Source of the DNA: Enhydrobacter sp.
GTDB taxonomy: Bacteria; Pseudomonadota; Alphaproteobacteria; Reyranellales; Reyranellaceae
NCBI GenBank assembly: GCA_025808875.1
Contig: CP075528.1
Location: 2,850,473-2,914,472 of the forward strand
Direction: 5' to 3'
Length of the DNA stretch: 64,000 nucleotides
The number at the start of each line of letters is the position of its first letter. Position 1 is the stretch's first letter. The notes under the pieces were generated by a model. It was not told the DNA's origin and ran no database searches. It was given only the letters and a program-made list of their open reading frames with translations. Shown piece by piece: positions 1 to 7,827 of this stretch. Position numbers and translations under genes: made by a program.

Positions 1-425
1 CGGTGCTGGAAGCCCGCTGCGGCGTGTCGATCGGCGCCAACGACGTCTACCTGAATGTCGCCGGCGGCCTGCGCATCGGCGAGCCGGCCGCCGATCTCGC
101 CGTTGCCGCGGCCGTGGTGTCGTCGCTTGCCGACGAGCCGGTGCCGCCCGACATGGCGGTGTTCGGCGAAATCGGCCTCGGCGGCGAGGTGCGGCCGGTG
201 GGCCAGCGCGAGGCGCGGCTGCGCGAAGCGGCCAAGCTCGGATTTCGCAGCGCGCTGGTGCCGCGTGGCCGCGCCGGCACGGGGCCGGCGCCGGCACGGA
301 CGGCCGAGGGCATCGCCATTGACGAAATCGAGCATCTGTCCGACCTTGTCGCGCGATTCCAGCCGGCAGACCGACCCCTCAAGCGACCGCGGCGGGAGGG
401 CGCAGCGGATCGCAGGCGTGACTGA
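1..425 (+). CDS. radA: DNA repair protein RadA, 3' end (partial)
   Basis: This is the C-terminal part of RadA/Sms, the DnaB-like branch-migration ATPase that processes recombination intermediates. The gene enters from the left edge: bases 1-2 finish a codon and the frame is open from base 3. The visible 140 residues match the Lon-protease-like C-terminal domain, with the stretches LNVAGGLRIGEPAADLA and FGEIGLGGEVRPVGQ. The zinc finger and the KaiC-like ATPase core lie outside the window. The last 20 residues are Arg-rich and probably disordered. cvpA follows on the same strand after 32 nt, so the two may be cotranscribed. Confidence 0.9.
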   Translation, partial: VLEARCGVSIGANDVYLNVAGGLRIGEPAADLAVAAAVVSSLADEPVPPDMAVFGEIGLGGEVRPVGQREARLREAAKLGFRSALVPRGRAGTGPAPARTAEGIAIDEIEHLSDLVARFQPADRPLKRPRREGAADRRRD

Positions 426-457
426 ACCGCACGCATCGGGTTAGAGGGCAATCGCTG

Positions 458-1030
458 ATGGACCAGCTCGGCATCACCGTTTTCGACGTCGCGGTCATTG
501 CCGTCGCCGTGTTCGGCGCCGCCATCGGCATGTCGGCGGGTTTCGCCCATGCCGTCCTCTTCATCGCCTCCTGGATCGGCGCCGGCTGGGTCGCCTGGCG
601 GTTCGCCAAGGTCGTCCAGCCCGAGATCGAGACGCTCGTGGGCAGCACCGAGCTCGCCTATTTCATCTCCCTGCTGGTGGTTTTCGTCGGCGCGCTGATC
701 GTCCTGGTGATGCTCACCAACGCGGTTTCGCGCTCGGTCCGCGCCAGCCCGCTGGGACGGCCGGACCGCATCCTGGGCGCCGGCTTCGGCGTGCTTTGCG
801 CCTGGGCGGCGCTGGGCACGGCCTTCCTGTTCTACACCTATCTCGGCCCCAAGCAGCTGCCGCCTCCGGTCGAGGCCGGCGCGACGTTTCCCCTGATCAA
901 GGAAATGGCCATGTTCGTCGAGCCACACCTGCCGCCTGGCTTCCGGACCCGGATGCAGAACAGGGGACCGCTCGACCCGGCCGATATCCCGATCCCCTCG
1001 CCGGCGGAGATCATCAAGAAGACCGAATGA
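458..1030 (+). CDS. cvpA: CvpA family inner-membrane protein
   Basis: A 190-residue membrane protein of the CvpA (colicin V production) family. In Enterobacteria it sits directly before purF, as it does here 64 nt upstream, and it is linked to envelope homeostasis. Four hydrophobic segments are visible at about residues 8-26, 30-48, 67-88 and 108-128. They are followed by a soluble, proline-rich tail (PADIPIPSPAEIIKK). The ATG at 458 is preceded by AGAGGG at a spacing of about 9 nt. The assignment rests on length, topology and the cvpA-purF order. The molecular function of the family is not settled. Confidence 0.88.
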   Translation: MDQLGITVFDVAVIAVAVFGAAIGMSAGFAHAVLFIASWIGAGWVAWRFAKVVQPEIETLVGSTELAYFISLLVVFVGALIVLVMLTNAVSRSVRASPLGRPDRILGAGFGVLCAWAALGTAFLFYTYLGPKQLPPPVEAGATFPLIKEMAMFVEPHLPPGFRTRMQNRGPLDPADIPIPSPAEIIKKTE

Positions 1031-1056
1031 CCACAAAGGGTCGCAGGCACTTATCC

Positions 1057-1088
1057 TTGATGCATGGCGGCCCCGCCCCAGATATAAC
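1057..1088 (+). promoter_or_regulatory. Possible purF promoter
   Basis: A TATAAC hexamer lies at 1083-1088, seven bases before the purF GTG, and TTGATG lies at 1057-1062. The 20-nt spacing is longer than ideal. If the -10 is real, transcription would begin at or next to the start codon. This is inferred from sequence only. Confidence 0.25.
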
Positions 1089-1094
1089 CCCGCC

Positions 1095-2555
1095 GTGCTG
1101 AACGCCCCCGCCCCCCTGGATCGCGACAGCGACAAGTTCCACGAGGAATGCGCGCTGTTCGGCATCTACGGCACGTCGGACGCCGCCGCCCATACCGCGC
1201 TCGGGCTGCATGCCCAGCAGCACCGAGGGCAGGAAGCCACCGGCATCGTCACCTTCGACGGACGCCATTTCCACTCCCACCGCGCCCCCGGCCTGGTGGG
1301 AGATGTTTTTGGCGAGCAGGCCGTGATGGCCACCCTCCAGGGCTACAGCGCCATCGGTCACAACCGCTACGCCACGACAGGCGGCACCAACGACCGCAAC
1401 ATCCAGCCGATCTTCGCCGACTACGATTTCGGCGGCCTGGCGCTCTGCCACAACGGCAACCTCACCAACGCCTACCTGCTGCGCCGCGAACTGGTGCGCA
1501 TGGGCTGCCTGTTCCAGTCCACCACCGACACCGAGGTCATCAACCACCTGATCGCCCGTTCCAACTACTCGACCGTCGTCGACCGGCTGATAGACGCGCT
1601 CGGACGGGTCAAGGGCGCCTACTCGCTGCTCATTCTCACCAACGAGGCGCTGATCGGCGTGCGCGACCCGATGGGCGTGCGCCCGCTGGTGATCGGCCGC
1701 CTCGAGGATTCCTGGATCATCGCCTCGGAGACCTGCGGGCTCGACATCATCGGCGCGCGCTACGTGCGCGACGTCGAGCCCGGCGAGATCGTCATCGTCG
1801 ACGGCAGCGGGTTGCGCTCGATCAAGCCGTTCGGCAGGCAACAGCGTCGGTTCTGCGTCTTCGAGCACATCTACTTCGCCCGCCCCGACAGCAGGATCGA
1901 GGGCGTCGGCGTCTACGAGGCGCGCAAGCGCATCGGCATGGAACTCGCCAAGGAGAGCCCCGTGGCGGCCGACCTGGTCGTGCCGGTGCCCGATTCGGGC
2001 GTGCCGGCGGCAATCGGCTATGCTCATGAGTCCGGCCTGCCGTTCGAGCTCGGCATCATCCGCAACCACTATGTCGGCCGTACCTTCATCGAGCCGGCCG
2101 ATCACATCCGCCATCTCGGCGTGCGGCTGAAGCACAACGCCAACCGCGCCATGATCGAGGGCAGGCGGGTGATCCTGGTCGACGATTCGATCGTGCGCGG
2201 CACGACCTCGATGAAGATCGTCGAGATGGTGCGCAACGCCGGCGCCCGCGAGGTCCACATGCGCATCGCCGCCCCGCCGACCACCCACTCCTGCTTCTAC
2301 GGCATCGACACGCCCGAGCGCGACAAGCTGCTCGCCTCGCACTACGACGTCGACGGCATGGCCAAGTTCATCAAGGTCGATTCTCTGGCCTTCCTGTCGA
2401 TCGACGGCCTCTATCGCGCCATGGGCCTGCCCGGCCGCGACCCTCAGGCGCCCGGCTTTTGCGACGCCTGCTTCACAGGCGACTACCCGATCCCCCTCGA
2501 CGACCTGATGGGCAGCGAGGACCGCCAGCTCTCGCTGCTCGCCGAAACGGCGTAA
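1095..2555 (+). CDS. purF: Amidophosphoribosyltransferase
   Basis: PurF catalyses the first committed step of purine synthesis (PRPP + glutamine to phosphoribosylamine) in the cytoplasm. The 486-residue product has the N-terminal Ntn glutaminase domain. Its nucleophile is Cys19 in HEECALFGIYG, so an 18-residue propeptide must be removed. The C-terminal phosphoribosyltransferase domain carries the PRPP loop VILVDDSIVRGTTS. The only usable start before Cys19 is the GTG at 1095 (or a CTG right after it). No Shine-Dalgarno sequence precedes it, whereas a TATAAC lies 6-12 nt upstream. It follows cvpA, as in many proteobacteria. Confidence 0.97.
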   Translation: MLNAPAPLDRDSDKFHEECALFGIYGTSDAAAHTALGLHAQQHRGQEATGIVTFDGRHFHSHRAPGLVGDVFGEQAVMATLQGYSAIGHNRYATTGGTNDRNIQPIFADYDFGGLALCHNGNLTNAYLLRRELVRMGCLFQSTTDTEVINHLIARSNYSTVVDRLIDALGRVKGAYSLLILTNEALIGVRDPMGVRPLVIGRLEDSWIIASETCGLDIIGARYVRDVEPGEIVIVDGSGLRSIKPFGRQQRRFCVFEHIYFARPDSRIEGVGVYEARKRIGMELAKESPVAADLVVPVPDSGVPAAIGYAHESGLPFELGIIRNHYVGRTFIEPADHIRHLGVRLKHNANRAMIEGRRVILVDDSIVRGTTSMKIVEMVRNAGAREVHMRIAAPPTTHSCFYGIDTPERDKLLASHYDVDGMAKFIKVDSLAFLSIDGLYRAMGLPGRDPQAPGFCDACFTGDYPIPLDDLMGSEDRQLSLLAETA

Positions 2556-2575
2556 GCCCCTCCGACGGAACGCGC

Positions 2576-3292
2576 ATGAGACTCCAAGGCCGGATCGCCC
2601 TGATCACCGGCGCCTCGCGCGGTCTCGGCGCGGCGGCGGCCTTCGCCTATGCCCGCGAAGGCGCACACTGCATCCTGGTCGCCCGCACCGTGGGCGGGCT
2701 CGAGGCAGTCGACGACCGGATCAAGTCGATCGGCGGCAGCGCCACACTGGTGCCGCTCGACGTCACCGACGGACCCGGCATCGACCGGCTGGGGGCGGCG
2801 CTCCACGAGCGCTACGGCAGGCTCGACGTGCTGCTCGCCTGCGCCGGCGTGCTCGGCACGCTCTCGCCGGTCGGCCATTTCGAGCCGCGCATCTTCGAGC
2901 AGGTCATGGCGGTGAACGTGACCGCGAACTGGCGCCTGATGCGTTCGCTCGATCCGCTGCTACGCCAGTCCGACGCCGGCCGGGCGATCTTCGTCACCTC
3001 GGGCATCTCGCGCCGCGCCGTGCCCTACTGGGGCGCCTACGCCGCGAGCAAGGCCGCGCTCGACATGCTGGCGTCGATCTACGCCGCCGAGAGCGCCCAC
3101 ACCAGGCTGCGCGTCAACCTCTACAATCCCGGCCCCATGCGAACGGCCATGCGCGCGCTCGCCTTTCCCGGCGAGGATCCGGCGTCGCTGCCGCCGCCCG
3201 AGGCGCACGACGAGAACCTCATCGGGCTCGCCCTGCCCGAGTGCACGATGAACGGCCAGTGGGTGGCGGGCGACGAGGCGCTCGGCGCCTAA
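2576..3292 (+). CDS. SDR family oxidoreductase
   Basis: A 238-residue classical short-chain dehydrogenase/reductase. The Rossmann glycine motif TGASRGLG is at residues 11-18, and the catalytic triad is Ser142, Tyr155 and Lys159 (YAASK). The frame is open further upstream into purF, but the ATG at 2576 gives the standard SDR N-terminus (MRLQGRIALITG) and starts 20 nt after the purF stop, so I chose it. The substrate cannot be read from the sequence. It is close to the YciK-type reductases. Its 3' end overlaps the convergent der gene by 4 nt. Confidence 0.9.
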   Translation: MRLQGRIALITGASRGLGAAAAFAYAREGAHCILVARTVGGLEAVDDRIKSIGGSATLVPLDVTDGPGIDRLGAALHERYGRLDVLLACAGVLGTLSPVGHFEPRIFEQVMAVNVTANWRLMRSLDPLLRQSDAGRAIFVTSGISRRAVPYWGAYAASKAALDMLASIYAAESAHTRLRVNLYNPGPMRTAMRALAFPGEDPASLPPPEAHDENLIGLALPECTMNGQWVAGDEALGA

Positions 3293-4734
3293 CGCTTCCT
3301 GGCCCGGCCGGCGTAGGGGTTCTTCGGCTTGCGCATGGCGAGCCGGATCGGCACGCCGGGCAGGCCGAAATCGTCGCGCAGGCGGTTGGTGAGGAAGCGC
3401 AGGTAGTCGTCGCCCAGCTCGTCGGGCTGGCTGACCGAGAGCACGAAGGTCGGCGGCCGCGTCTTGATCTGCGTCATGAAGCGCAGCCGGATGCGCCGGC
3501 CCCTGGCAAGCGGCGGCGGGTGCAGCGTCTCCATCTCGCGCAGCCAGCGGTTCAGCCTGGGCGTGGCGACGCGCTTGTTCCAGATGTCGTAGGTCTCGAA
3601 CACCTTGGGCATCAGCCGTTCGACGCCGCGCCCGTTCAGCGCCGAGAAGCCGACGATCGGCACGTCCTTGACCTGGGCGAACGATGCCTCGAGGCGGTCG
3701 TTGAGCTTGCGCCAGGCGCGCGTGGCGTCGGCGCGGTCCTCGGCGAGAAGGTCGGTCTTGTTGACCGCGACCACCAGCGCGCGCCCCTCGTCGATGACGC
3801 GACCGGCCACGGCGAGGTCTTGCTTCTCAGCCATGTTCGCGGCGTCGAGCACGACCACCACCACGTCGGCCAGCCGCACCGCGTCGAGCGTGTCGGCGAC
3901 CGAGGCGGCCTCCAGGCGATGGTCGATGCGGCTCTGGCGCCGCATGCCGGCGGTGTCGATCAGCCTGATCTTGCGGCCGCGCCATTGCCATTCGACGCGG
4001 ATGGCGTCGCGCGTGATGCCCGCCTCGGGACCCGTCAGCACACGCTCCTCGCCGACCAGGCGGTTGAGCAGCGTCGACTTGCCGACATTGGGCCGGCCGA
4101 CGATGGCCAGCATCAGCGGCCGCCGGGCGGCCGCGGCGGCCGCCGCCTCGGCGTGCTTCTCGCTCACCTCGTCGGGAATCGCGTCTTCCGACTCCTCTTC
4201 CTCCGGCTCGACCGCCGGGACGAGGCGCGCCATCGCTTCATGCAGATCGCTCAGCCCCTCGCCGTGCTCGGCCGACACCGGGATCGGCTGGCCGAAACCC
4301 AGCGCGTGTGCCTCGGCGAGCCCGGTCTGCCCGGCCCGGCCTTCGCACTTGTTGGCGACGACGATCACCTTCTCGTGGCGCTTGCGCAGCCAGTTGGCGA
4401 AGGCCTCGTCGAGCGGCAGCACGCCGGCGCGCGCGTCGATCAGGAACAGCACGGCGTCGACGCTGTCGACGGCGCGCTCGGTGAAGCGGCGCATGCGCCC
4501 CTCGAGGCGCGCGATGTCCGCGGTTTCCCAGCCGGCGGTGTCGAGCAGGGTGAACTTGAGATCGCCGAGCTGCGCCGGCGCCTCGCGCACGTCGCGGGTC
4601 ACGCCCGGCGTGTCGTCGACGATGGCGTGACGGCTGCCGACCAGGCGATTGAACAGCGTCGATTTTCCGACGTTGGGGCGGCCGACGATGGCCACCCTGG
4701 GGACGACCCGAGGCGGCGTGTCAGCGGAGGGCAA
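3289..4734 (-). CDS. der: Ribosome-associated GTPase Der (EngA)
   Basis: Der is the tandem-GTPase factor required for 50S ribosome maturation. Two G domains are visible, each with the P-loop GRPNVGKS (the first at residues 18-25, the second near residue 215) and with NKxD-type motifs (NKCE, NKTD). A KH-like domain follows, with a basic tail (RKPKNPYAGRARKR). The 481-residue length is normal. An acidic insertion (VEPEEEESEDAIPDE) links the two G domains. The best-placed start is a TTG at 4734 overlapping the end of bamB by 14 nt, which suggests translational coupling. A GTG nearer the first P-loop is possible. Confidence 0.96.
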   Translation of the reverse strand: MPSADTPPRVVPRVAIVGRPNVGKSTLFNRLVGSRHAIVDDTPGVTRDVREAPAQLGDLKFTLLDTAGWETADIARLEGRMRRFTERAVDSVDAVLFLIDARAGVLPLDEAFANWLRKRHEKVIVVANKCEGRAGQTGLAEAHALGFGQPIPVSAEHGEGLSDLHEAMARLVPAVEPEEEESEDAIPDEVSEKHAEAAAAAAARRPLMLAIVGRPNVGKSTLLNRLVGEERVLTGPEAGITRDAIRVEWQWRGRKIRLIDTAGMRRQSRIDHRLEAASVADTLDAVRLADVVVVVLDAANMAEKQDLAVAGRVIDEGRALVVAVNKTDLLAEDRADATRAWRKLNDRLEASFAQVKDVPIVGFSALNGRGVERLMPKVFETYDIWNKRVATPRLNRWLREMETLHPPPLARGRRIRLRFMTQIKTRPPTFVLSVSQPDELGDDYLRFLTNRLRDDFGLPGVPIRLAMRKPKNPYAGRARKR

Positions 4735-6043
4735 TGAGCCTGCCCGCGTCGGTCAGGACGTAGACGGTGCGGTTGGCGACCACCGGCCCGAGCCGGATCG
4801 GCTGGCGCACCTCGAGCTTGCCCAGCACCTCGCCGGTATAGGGCGAGAGCGCGAGCAGGTCGCCGGTCGAGCCGCCGACCAGCAGGCGGTCGCTCGCCAG
4901 CACCGGCCCGGCCCACAGGATGGGACGGCGGCGCTTGTCGTCCTCGTACTGGGTGAGCGGCGTCACCCACTTGATCTTGCCGGTCTCGCGCTCGATGGCG
5001 GCGACGTCTGCCGATCCGGTGATGACGAAGACGTAGCGGCCGGCCACCCAGGGCGTCTGGTTGCCGCCGATGTTGCGCTCCCACAGGCGCTGGCCGGTGT
5101 CGAGGTCGATGGCGGTGAGCGTGCCGGCCGATCCCATCGCGAGCACCAGGCCGCGGTCGATCACCGGGCGGCCGCGGATGTCGGCGAGGTTGCCGAAGGC
5201 GCGCAGCTCGCCGCGCGGGCCGACCAGCGACTCGTTCCAGACGGCGCGGCCGTTGTCGATGCGGAGCCCGACCAGCTCGCCCGAGGTGAAGGGCGCGACG
5301 ATGAAGTTGCCGGACCCGGCCGGGCTGTTGCCGCCGATGAAGCCGGCCGTCTCCTGCAGCCCGGAGAAGGACCACAGGTCGGCGCCGTCGACCGCCGCCA
5401 GGGCATGCAGCTTGTTGTCGATGCTGACGGCGAAGACACGGTCGCCGAACACCAGCGGCGCGCCGCGCACCGGCGCGCTCACCGTCGACATCCAGACCTC
5501 CTTGCCGTCGTTGGGATCGAGCGAGAAGACCTCGGCGAAGCCGGTGGTGACGAACAGCCGGCCACCGTACCAGGCCAGTCCGCCGCCGAACTCGTCGGTG
5601 TCGCGCGCCTTGCCGGGCTTGAGCGTGACCCGCCACAGCAGCCTGCCCGTCTCGGCATCGAAGGCCGAGACGGTGCTCTGGGCGTCCTTGGCGAAGACCT
5701 TGCCGTCGGCGACGATCGGCGGCGTCGTCAGCACGCGCGAGCTCGACGAGCCCGCGCCGACATCGGCGCTCCATATGATCTGCGGCGCGTCGCCCACCTG
5801 CAGGTGCTGCATGGCGTAGTTGGCGAAGCCGCCCGACTGAGGCCAGGAATCGTTGACCACCGGCGCCGGCAGGATGACCTGCTGCCCGGCCGTCTCCTTG
5901 TCAGGCTCGAGGTCGCCGCGATTGGTGAACACCGGGACGCGCTCGCCGGGCAGCGGCGGCTTGCTCTTGTCGAAGATGCCGCAGCCGCCCAGCGACAGGG
6001 CGAGCAGTCCGCCGGCGAGAAGGACGCGGGCGCGCAGACGCAT
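4721..6043 (-). CDS. bamB: Outer membrane assembly lipoprotein BamB (PQQ-like beta-propeller)
   Basis: A 440-residue BamB-type protein. It is the periplasmic lipoprotein partner of BamA in inserting beta-barrel proteins. The signal peptide ends in a lipobox, LGGC (Cys21). The body consists of PQQ-like propeller blades with recurring GxLxALD-type strands, for example VSAFDAETGRLLWRV and LTAIDLDTGQRLWERN. It is placed between the yfgM-like gene (abutting upstream) and der (overlapping downstream). This is the conserved proteobacterial yfgM-bamB-der arrangement, which supports the assignment over a generic PQQ dehydrogenase. No dehydrogenase quinone-site motifs were noticed. Confidence 0.92.
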   Translation of the reverse strand: MRLRARVLLAGGLLALSLGGCGIFDKSKPPLPGERVPVFTNRGDLEPDKETAGQQVILPAPVVNDSWPQSGGFANYAMQHLQVGDAPQIIWSADVGAGSSSSRVLTTPPIVADGKVFAKDAQSTVSAFDAETGRLLWRVTLKPGKARDTDEFGGGLAWYGGRLFVTTGFAEVFSLDPNDGKEVWMSTVSAPVRGAPLVFGDRVFAVSIDNKLHALAAVDGADLWSFSGLQETAGFIGGNSPAGSGNFIVAPFTSGELVGLRIDNGRAVWNESLVGPRGELRAFGNLADIRGRPVIDRGLVLAMGSAGTLTAIDLDTGQRLWERNIGGNQTPWVAGRYVFVITGSADVAAIERETGKIKWVTPLTQYEDDKRRRPILWAGPVLASDRLLVGGSTGDLLALSPYTGEVLGKLEVRQPIRLGPVVANRTVYVLTDAGRLIALR

Positions 6044-6688
6044 CTACTTCGCCTCCGCCGGCCCGAGGAAGGCGAGCATGATCTGGGCGCGCTGCTGGGC
6101 GCCGGCGGGACCGGCGCGGTCGTTGGCGATCTCCTGCCACAGTTCGCGGGCGCGCCTGGTCTCGCCCTTCCGGGTGGCCACGATCGCCTGGACCTCGCGC
6201 GCGCTCACCCGGAACGGCCGGTCGCCCGCGGCGAGGGTCTCGAGCTGACCGGTCATTTCTTCCGTCTTGCCGGCATCGACCCCGCGATAGCCGGCGATCA
6301 CCAGCGCCAGATCGGCGAGCTCCGACGGCAGCTTGGGCGCGAGCTCGCGCAGCGCCGCGACCTGCTCGGCCGGAGTCTCGCGCATCTGCGCGGCGATGAG
6401 CGCGGCGAGCGAACGGTAGGGCTCGGGGGCGTTGGTCGCCTGCTCGTCGAGCACCGCGCGGGCGGCGGCGTTGTCGCTGCCGATCATCGCCAGCGCTGCC
6501 GAATAGGCGGTGCCCGCGGCGGCGCGCCGGTTCGCGTCATAATGGCGCCAGCCGACCAGCGCGGTGACGCCGACGACGACGAGCACTGCACCGCCGATCA
6601 CCCAGCTTCCCCAGCGCTTCCACCATATCTTGAGATCGTCCTGCCGGACGGCATCTTCGATTTCCTGAAAGGCGGCCGGATCGGACAC
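6044..6688 (-). CDS. YfgM-like tetratricopeptide membrane protein
   Basis: First gene of the minus-strand yfgM-bamB-der operon. The 214-residue product has a short cytoplasmic N-terminus, one transmembrane helix (WGSWVIGGAVLVVVGVTALVG) at about residues 25-46, and a periplasmic alpha-helical TPR-like region, as in the SecYEG-associated chaperone subunit YfgM. The frame is open seven codons further, to a GTG at 6709. The GTG at 6688 (protein start MSDPAAFQEIEDAV) is preceded by GGGAG at 6 nt and is the better start. The stop abuts the bamB start codon. Confidence 0.85.
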   Translation of the reverse strand: MSDPAAFQEIEDAVRQDDLKIWWKRWGSWVIGGAVLVVVGVTALVGWRHYDANRRAAAGTAYSAALAMIGSDNAAARAVLDEQATNAPEPYRSLAALIAAQMRETPAEQVAALRELAPKLPSELADLALVIAGYRGVDAGKTEEMTGQLETLAAGDRPFRVSAREVQAIVATRKGETRRARELWQEIANDRAGPAGAQQRAQIMLAFLGPAEAK

Positions 6689-6729
6689 GCGTGGCTCCCG
6701 GATTTGCACGGAATTTCAAGGGGCTGCGC

Positions 6730-6769
6730 GGCGGTTCATAGCCCCCCAATGGGGGTTTGGCAAACCGCC
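6730..6769. repeat. Nested inverted repeat in a divergent promoter region
   Basis: The outer arms GGCGGTT (6730-6736) and AACCGCC (6763-6769) enclose a second perfect inverted repeat, CCCCC-AAT-GGGGG (6743-6755). It lies between the divergent yfgM-like and DUF2794 genes. It could be a cruciform, an operator or an mRNA leader hairpin. Confidence 0.5.
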
Positions 6770-6816
6770 AGCCATCTGCAACAATTCGCGTCCGCCATGA
6801 CCCGATTCACGGCCGC

Positions 6817-7158
6817 ATGAGCAACTTGTACCGGTTGGCCGACCAGCGGGCCCGCCGCCGGATCGTCTCATTCGACCGGCGCGAGCTCAGCCGGTTGCTC
6901 AACCTCTACAGCATGAGGGTCGCCACCGGCGAGTGGCGCGACTATGCCATCGACTTCCGTCCCGGCATGGCGATCTTCTCGATTTTCCGCCACACCGCCG
7001 AACAGCCGCTGTTCGCCATCGCCAAGGTGCCCGGCTCCACCGCCGGCGGGTCGGGCGGCTACATGGTCTACAACGGACCGCGCAAACTGGCCCACGGCGA
7101 CAATCTCGAAGACGTGCTCAGCGTCTTCGACCGCAAGCTCCGCCTGCTGCTGAGCTGA
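6817..7158 (+). CDS. DUF2794 domain-containing protein
   Basis: A 113-residue protein matching the alphaproteobacterial DUF2794 family. It has the pattern FDRRELSRLLNLYSMRV, GEWRDYAIDF and AIFSIFRHTAEQPLF. It is predicted soluble and alpha/beta, with no signal peptide. No biochemical function is known to me for the family. The frame is open 20 codons upstream, to 6757. I chose the ATG at 6817 because it gives the family's usual short N-terminus (MSNLYRLADQ) and lies downstream of the inverted repeat at 6730-6769. It diverges from the yfgM operon and converges with the small lipoprotein gene, ending 1 nt before it. Confidence 0.75.
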   Translation: MSNLYRLADQRARRRIVSFDRRELSRLLNLYSMRVATGEWRDYAIDFRPGMAIFSIFRHTAEQPLFAIAKVPGSTAGGSGGYMVYNGPRKLAHGDNLEDVLSVFDRKLRLLLS

Positions 7159-7159
7159 C

Positions 7160-7378
7160 CTATTTCTTCTCGGTCGTGGCCGCGCCGATGCCGGCGCCAA
7201 CGGCGCCGCCGATCAGCGTCGGCGCCAGCAGCGGCCAGCCGGCGATAGCACCGACCGCCAGTCCCGTGCCGGCGCCGATGGCACCACCAGTCGCGGCCCG
7301 CTCGCCCCAGGTCTCGCCGCAGGCGGACAGCGTCAGGGCCACGGGAATGAGAGCAAGTGCAACGAACCTGATTTTCAT
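7160..7378 (-). CDS. Small glycine-zipper lipoprotein
   Basis: A 72-residue envelope protein. The N-terminus is a lipoprotein signal with lipobox LSAC (Cys20). The rest is mainly a glycine-zipper membrane helix pair (GGAIGAGTGLAVGAIAG and IGGAVGAGIGAA), as in small SlyB/OsmB-like proteins, ending in a short charged tail (TTEKK). It is probably anchored in the outer membrane. Upstream lies the AT-rich 7379-7466 gap, which probably contains its promoter. The exact function is unknown. The call rests on the signal and zipper pattern. Confidence 0.78.
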   Translation of the reverse strand: MKIRFVALALIPVALTLSACGETWGERAATGGAIGAGTGLAVGAIAGWPLLAPTLIGGAVGAGIGAATTEKK

Positions 7379-7407
7379 GTTGGTACCTCAGAGGGATGAG
7401 GCACCTT

Positions 7408-7475
7408 GTAAAATTTCAGAGATTACGTCAATAAATTCTTATAACTATATGATTTATATATAATAATTACAGTAT
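7408..7475. promoter_or_regulatory. AT-rich island, probable promoter region of the small lipoprotein gene
   Basis: About 68 bases that are almost entirely A/T, in a surrounding of about two-thirds G+C. They cover the end of the arsC-like gene and the gap before the lipoprotein gene. Several TATA-like hexamers are visible on the minus strand, and a TTGACG lies at 7431-7426. No single promoter can be chosen. Confidence 0.35.
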
Positions 7476-7817
7476 CTTCTGATAGTCTTCGGGCTTGAAG
7501 CCGACCACGACCGCACCGCCCGCCTCGAGCACGGGCCGCTTGATCATCGACGGCTGGGCCAGCATCAGGGCGAGCGCCTTCTTCTCCGTCAGCCCCTCGC
7601 GCTCGCCGTCCGGCAGCTTGCGGAAGGTCGTGCCGGCGCGGTTGAGCAGCCGTTCCCAGCCGAGCCGCGCCGCCCATGCCTCGAGCCTGTCGCGACCGAT
7701 GCCCGACTCCTTGTAGTCGTGGAACCGGTAGTCCACTCCCCTGGCGTCGAGCCAGGCGCGCGCCTTCTTCATCGTGTCGCAGTTCCGGATGCCGTAGATC
7801 GTGACCTTGGCCGCCAT
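7467..7817 (-). CDS. ArsC/Spx/MgsR family reductase-like protein
   Basis: A 116-residue thioredoxin-fold protein of the ArsC/Spx family (YffB-like branch). The N-terminal strand VTIYGIRNCDTMKKARAWL carries Cys14, the single family cysteine. The MIKRPVLE segment near residue 92 is the typical substrate-loop region. It lacks the CxxC of Gram-positive Spx, so a YffB-type glutathione-dependent reductase is more likely than a transcriptional Spx or a true arsenate reductase. It lies 10 nt downstream of the extradiol dioxygenase-like gene and may share its transcript. The stop codon falls inside the AT-rich island. Confidence 0.85.
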   Translation of the reverse strand: MAAKVTIYGIRNCDTMKKARAWLDARGVDYRFHDYKESGIGRDRLEAWAARLGWERLLNRAGTTFRKLPDGEREGLTEKKALALMLAQPSMIKRPVLEAGGAVVVGFKPEDYQKIL

Positions 7818-7827
7818 GCGCGGCGCC

